From Corynebacterium gottingense (GTDB taxonomy: Bacteria > Actinomycetota > Actinomycetes > Mycobacteriales > Mycobacteriaceae), in NCBI RefSeq assembly GCF_003693265.1, contig NZ_RDRE01000008.1, positions 54,408 to 118,407 of the forward strand: a stretch of 64,000 bases of DNA, given 5' to 3'. The translations under genes were made by a program, and so were the position numbers. This document shows, piece by piece, positions 60,360 to 64,000 of this stretch (positions within the stretch are counted from its first letter, which is position 1; every line of letters starts with the position of its first letter). The notes beneath the pieces were generated by a model that was given only the letters and a program-made list of their open reading frames with translations, did no database searches and was not told where the DNA came from.

Positions 60360-61600
60360 ACCCCCTTCGCCCCTTGTCCGTCCCCGGCTACCGACCGCTG
60401 TTTGCAGCGATGGTGCTCACCGTCTTCGCCCAGGGCGCCTGGGCCCTCTACTTAGCCATGCAGACCCTCGACCTGGGCGCCACGGCGGCCACTTTGTCGA
60501 GTGTCGTGGCGTGGAGCGGCATCGGCCTGCTCGCAGGATCCTTGCCCGCCTGGGTACTTGCGGATCGCGTCGCCAAGAAGTCCATCATCGTCGGCGTCCT
60601 CACTGTCAACCTCGCCGCCTCGACGACGACCTCCACCGCCGCCATCTTCGACGCGGCCACTTTCTGGATGCTGGCAGTGTCCGCGTTCGTCATCGGCGTC
60701 TCGACCGCCTTCTTCTTCCCGGCCTACACCGCGCTCGTGCCCGTCCTCGTGGGAAGCGACGACCTGATGGCCGTCAACGGGCTCGAAGGGACCACCCGGC
60801 CGCTGGTAGGACAGACCCTCGCCCCCGGCGTCGTCGGTGCCGTCATCGGCGCGAGCGTGCCCGCCGCGGGCGGGTACCTCATCGCCGGCGCGCTCGGACT
60901 CGCCCTGATCGCCGCCCTGCGGCTTCCTGCCCCTTGCTCAGCCGAGACCGACGCCGAAGCTCCGGCCACCTCTGCGCTGCGGGATCTGCTCGACGGGTTC
61001 GGCTACGTCGCCCGCACGCGCTGGGTTCGCTCCAGCGTGCTGTTGGCGGCCGCCATGGGCCTGGCCGTGACCGGCCCGCTGGATGTTCTCCTGCCCGCGC
61101 TCATACGCTCGACCCATGACAACGGTCCGGCTGTGTACGGAGTCGTCCTCGGAGCTCTGGGCGTCGGCGGTCTGGTGGGTTCCCTCGTCGCCGGCTCATG
61201 GCCCACCCCCTCACACTTCCTGCCCGTAATGGTCAGCGCATGGGCACTCGGCTGCCTTCCACTGGCCATCCCCGCGCTCACCAACAATCCGTGGATCATC
61301 AGCGCCGGACTCGCGGTCTACGGTGCGTCGATCGGAGTCGGGATGGTCATCTGGGGCACGGTCCTGCAGGAACACGTACCGCTGGAGATGCTCGGCCGAG
61401 TCGCCAGCCTCGACTTCTTCATCTCCATCGCCTTCATGCCACTGTCCATCGCACTCACCGGACTCCTCAGCCGACACATCGCCGCTGCCAGCTTGTTCAT
61501 CGCCGCCGGACTCGTGCCGCTCGCCACGACGATCCTCCTTGCAGTCCTGGGGCAACTCCGAACGCCGCGGACGACGCCCGTCGCAGCAGGTGAGGAGTGA
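60356..61600 (+). CDS. MFS transporter (drug-exporter type)
   Basis: 414 residues with about twelve hydrophobic helices: [30 protein letters not shown], then [24 protein letters not shown] with the A-motif-like D-R-x-x-K-K loop, and [21 protein letters not shown] in the middle. Resembles Mef-type and other DHA-class exporters. Coupling with an ABC-F gene recalls the mef/msr pair, but this likeness is by layout only. Confidence 0.82.
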   Translation: MNPLRPLSVPGYRPLFAAMVLTVFAQGAWALYLAMQTLDLGATAATLSSVVAWSGIGLLAGSLPAWVLADRVAKKSIIVGVLTVNLAASTTTSTAAIFDAATFWMLAVSAFVIGVSTAFFFPAYTALVPVLVGSDDLMAVNGLEGTTRPLVGQTLAPGVVGAVIGASVPAAGGYLIAGALGLALIAALRLPAPCSAETDAEAPATSALRDLLDGFGYVARTRWVRSSVLLAAAMGLAVTGPLDVLLPALIRSTHDNGPAVYGVVLGALGVGGLVGSLVAGSWPTPSHFLPVMVSAWALGCLPLAIPALTNNPWIISAGLAVYGASIGVGMVIWGTVLQEHVPLEMLGRVASLDFFISIAFMPLSIALTGLLSRHIAAASLFIAAGLVPLATTILLAVLGQLRTPRTTPVAAGEE

Positions 61601-62582
61601 TGCACGCCAACGCCACCCTGACACCTCGCCATCGGTTCAAGGTGACCCAGCTCGTCGTCGACGACGGTTGGCCCATCAGCGAAGTCGCCGCCCGCTTCCA
61701 GGTCTCCTGGCCGACCGTGAAGAGGTGGGTCGACCGCTATCGCGCCGGCGAGTCGATGCAGGATCGCTCGTCCCGACCGAAGACCTCACCGAACAAGACG
61801 GACAAGGCGACGACGAAGCGGTGCGTCAGCCTGCGGATACGGCTGCGTGAGGGCCCGTGCAGCTCGCCGCCCGACTCGGCATCGCGCCCTCGACCGTCCA
61901 CCGCATCTTGGCCGGTGCCCGACTGAACCGGCTCTCCTACGTGGACCGCGAGACTGGCGAACCGATCCGCCGGTACGAACACCCCCACCCCGGTTCCCTG
62001 GTCCACGTGAACGTGAAGAAGCTCGGGAACATCCCCGGCGGCGGCGGCTGGCGCTACGTCGGCCGCCGCCAGGGCGACCACAACCGAACGGCGACACCGG
62101 GTAAGCCGAAGAGCAAGGGGCACAACCCCAGGCTCGGGTACGCGTTCGTGCACACCGTCATTGACGACCACTCCCGCGTCACGTACACCGAGTTCCACGC
62201 CGACGAGACCGCCGTCACCGCGGTCGGGGTCCTGCATCGGGCTGTGGCGTGGTTTGCCGATCGCGGCGTCGCCGTGGAGCGGGTGCTGTCCGACAACGGT
62301 GGCGCCTATCGCTCGCACCTATGGCGGGACACCCGCGAGGCCCTCTCGATCACCCCGAAGCGGACGCGCCCGTACCGGCCGCAGACCAACGGCGAGGTAG
62401 AGCGCTTCCACCGGACCATGGCCGACGGGTGGGCCTACGCCCGCTGCTACACCAGCGAGCAAGAACGACGCGACGCCCTGCCGGATTGGCTGCACCAGTA
62501 CAACCAGCACCGCCCGCACACGGCCTGCGACAACCAGCCGCCGTTCTCACGATTGCTCAACGTCCCCGAGCAGTACATCTAG
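61600..62582 (+). pseudogene. IS481 family transposase, frameshifted
   Basis: The first frame gives [48 protein letters not shown] (helix-turn-helix start typical of IS481). Near 61850 (GAGGGCCCGTGCAG) the reading must move back one base to continue VQLAARLGIAPSTVHRIL. The DDE core is intact: HTVIDDHSRVTY, LSDNGGAYRSH and NGEVERFHRTM. The last codons and the TAG stop extend 5 bp past the right inverted repeat, so the stop uses flanking CTAG. No slippery sequence is seen, so programmed frameshifting is unlikely. Confidence 0.78.
62559..62577 (-). repeat. Right terminal inverted repeat
   Basis: AACGTCCCCGAGCAGTACA on the plus strand, the inverse of the left repeat. It lies within the transposase C-terminal codons (NVPEQYI). 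Confidence 0.85.
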
Positions 62583-62630
62583 CCGACACACCGAACCGCG
62601 ACCTGTGGTTTTAGCCGCGGCGGTCTACAA

Positions 62631-62850
62631 ATGGCGCTAGCTCCATTTAGCCAAACCATCAACTCACGACCAGGCGTTTTGGTGGCGGCATCGTGCAAAC
62701 GGAGCTAGCTCCGTTTAGCTGAACCGCCAACCCGCGCCAGGCGTTTTGGCCGCGGCTCTCCACAAACGGAGCTAGCGCCATCTGCCCGACACACCGACCC
62801 ACCACCAGGGGTTTTCCAAACCCGCACCCCACATACGGAGCTAGCTCCGT
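62631..62850. repeat. GCTAGC palindromes, right of the element
   Basis: Four 16-bp palindromes at 62631, 62699, 62766 and 62835, consensus AYGGNGCTAGCNCCRT, ~65-70 bp apart. Two (62699, 62835) are perfect, ACGGAGCTAGCTCCGT. The spacers share CGACCAGGCGTTTTGG and CCGACACACCGA. This 300-bp stretch has no gene. Confidence 0.82.
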
Positions 62851-62888
62851 CTGTCAGCCTCCACCGATTCCTCTGCTACGCTCGCCCC

Positions 62889-63616
62889 ATGCAACCTCGC
62901 CACTACTACGCGGCCACCGCGTTTTTCTACCTCGCCACGCTGGCGTACGTATTGCTGCGATGGGACACCGTTCCGGATCCGATCCCGGTGCACTTCGATG
63001 GCTCCGGCAACGCGGACGGTTACACGCCGAAATCCTTCCTTGGCGCAACCGCCCTGGTGTGGATTGGCGCGGCTGTGTCCGTTGCTATTGCCTGCTGCGT
63101 ACCGCCGCGTTCCCTGGTTCGCCGTACTGCGGATGTGCCACACACCTCCCCGATTCCTCTTTCGGAGGCCAACGCAAAACGTGCCGAATTGCTCACCGAC
63201 AAGACAGCGACCTTCGTCTCCCAAACCGTCCTCGGCATGGCGGTGTGCTTGTGTGTTTCTGTGCTCTCGTCAACCAGTCTCGCTCCGTCTGGCGGTTGCT
63301 GCCTGTGGCCTGGGCGGCGTTCACCATCGGCGTCGTGGTGCTCGCCATCGCGTTTACTGTCAGTGCCAGCAAGCAGGTCGAAGCACTCCCGACAGACCAA
63401 GACGAGCAGACCCGCAACGAGCACTTCCGCTACGCCGGCGGCATGGGCATCTACAGCGAGCCGCAGGACCCGGCGCCGATCGCGGTATTCCCGTCCAACC
63501 CGAGCAAGCTGCAGATCAACACGGCGCACCAGCACAGCCGCCGGTACCTGTGGCGGATGGGCATCGCGCTCGCGGCATCCATAGTGGCCTGCGTCGTCTT
63601 CGCCGCCGTCATGTAA
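62889..63616 (+). pseudogene. DUF1648-type membrane protein gene, frameshifted
   Basis: The first frame starts MQPRHYYAATAFFYLATLAYVLLRWDTVPDPIPVHFDGSGNADGYTPKSF, the DUF1648 signature (P.P.HF...G..DGY), with helices. Near 63255, in a GTGTGT run, the reading moves to another frame: CFCALVNQSRSVWRLLPVAWAAFTIGVVVLAIAF ... YLWRMGIALAASIVACVVFAAVM. The complete protein would be ~242 residues. Mutation or sequencing slip in the GT repeat. Confidence 0.75.
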
Positions 63617-63627
63617 GCGAGACTGCT

Positions 63628-64000
63628 ATGCGCCCGCTCCGCCTCATCGCCACGGTCCTCGCCGTCGCTGTCCTGACTGCCTGCCAGTTTCCCGGACAGG
63701 ACCAGCCGACGGTGACCAAGATCGTCGACGGCGACACCCTCGACGTCGACCGCGACGGGGAGACCGTGCGCGTCCGCCTGCTCAACATCGACACTCCTGA
63801 ACGGGGTGAGTGCCTCTACCAGAAGGCCACGGACCGCCTTACCGAGCTCGCCCCACCGGGCACCCGCGTGCGCCTCGAGCACGACGAGGAGCGCCAGGAC
63901 CGCTACGGCCGCGAGCTTGCCGCTGTCTTCGCCGGCGAGATATTCGTCAACGAGCAGCTCGCCGCCGAGGGCTTGGCTCGCGCAGTCACCTACGAGCCGA
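63628..64000 (+). CDS. Thermonuclease-family lipoprotein (3' end outside window)
   Basis: 124 codons visible, no stop inside the window. Signal with lipobox LTAC (MRPLRLIATVLAVAVLTAC), then the SNase fold: TVTKIVDGDTLDV, VRVRLLNIDTPERGE and QDRYGRELAAVF, holding the catalytic Arg-Glu-Arg set. Probably a surface-anchored Ca2+-dependent nuclease. It follows the DUF1648 pseudogene by 11 bp. Confidence 0.88.
   Translation, partial: MRPLRLIATVLAVAVLTACQFPGQDQPTVTKIVDGDTLDVDRDGETVRVRLLNIDTPERGECLYQKATDRLTELAPPGTRVRLEHDEERQDRYGRELAAVFAGEIFVNEQLAAEGLARAVTYEP

Larger units (their letters stand above)
58500..62577 (+). mobile_element. IS481-type element carrying ABC-F and MFS genes
   Basis: A 4078-bp unit bounded by 19-bp inverted repeats that match at 17 of 19 positions. 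Between them lie, in one direction and overlapping, an ABC-F ATPase gene, an MFS exporter gene and an IS481-like transposase reading frame that runs into the right repeat. The arrangement is that of a transporter IS (passenger genes within one IS). The repeat family on both sides marks the former insertion site. No clear target duplication is seen, and the transposase is frameshifted, so it may no longer move alone. Confidence 0.78.

Noticed and set aside
58490..62590. Target-site duplication of the IS481-type element
   Set aside because: CTAG is present just right of the element, but the bases left of it (CCATCCGGC) do not repeat it.

Overview
The window looks like a stretch of chromosome from a high-GC Corynebacterium. 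Three conserved gene orders support this: gluABCD; dapB-thyX-dapA-rnj; and rimP-nusA-ylxR-infB-rbfA-nrnA-dinF followed by a PptH/PptT pair, truB and ribF. Many genes appear leaderless, with a -10 hexamer 6-8 nt before the start codon, which is common in this group. I saw no tRNA, rRNA or CRISPR array.

Layout. 0-7.5 kb: dapF (cut by the window edge), miaA, a conserved hypothetical, a DUF349 coiled-coil protein, a GNAT enzyme, small membrane proteins and miaB. 7.6-11 kb: glutamate ABC transporter gluABCD. 11-13.3 kb: recX-recA, with a possible LexA site in the promoter, and DUF3046. 13.3-15.3 kb: biotin ECF transporter bioYMN behind a perfect BioQ-type operator. 15.3-24.6 kb: pspA, clgR, cinA, pgsA, yciI, terC (behind a manganese riboswitch), a DJ-1/PfpI protein, ftsK, a DinB-like protein and a secreted protein. 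24.6-29.2 kb: rnj, dapA, thyX, dapB. 29.2-38.5 kb is an accessory-looking region: a broken VOC gene, two tandem AMIN-like lipoprotein genes (one frameshifted), a short flavoprotein, two MpaB/DUF2236 oxygenase-like genes, a DUF6230/DUF6114 surface pair, a succinate-semialdehyde dehydrogenase, and a nine-copy tandem array of terminator-like hairpins. 38.5-57.5 kb is core: pnp, rpsO, nucleoside hydrolase, ribF/truB, pptT, pptH, dinF, nrnA, rbfA, infB, ylxR, nusA, rimP, a DUF4439 lipoprotein, proS and yaaA.

57.4-64 kb is disturbed. A DUF559 pseudogene is followed by a 4.08-kb element with matching 19-bp terminal inverted repeats. The element carries an ABC-F ATPase, an MFS exporter and a frameshifted IS481-type transposase, so it looks like a transporter IS with a resistance-type cargo. 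It sits inside a family of GCTAGC-centred palindromic repeats. A frameshifted DUF1648 gene and a thermonuclease lipoprotein cut by the window edge follow.

Items most worth a second look: the cargo-carrying IS481 element with a possible leader peptide; an over-represented oligonucleotide (consensus about GCATnnGCTTATCGACGCC) found in genes and just after stop codons; the tandem terminator array; and the complete Mn2+ switch in front of terC. Coordinates, motifs and alignments were read by eye. No database search or structure prediction was run.
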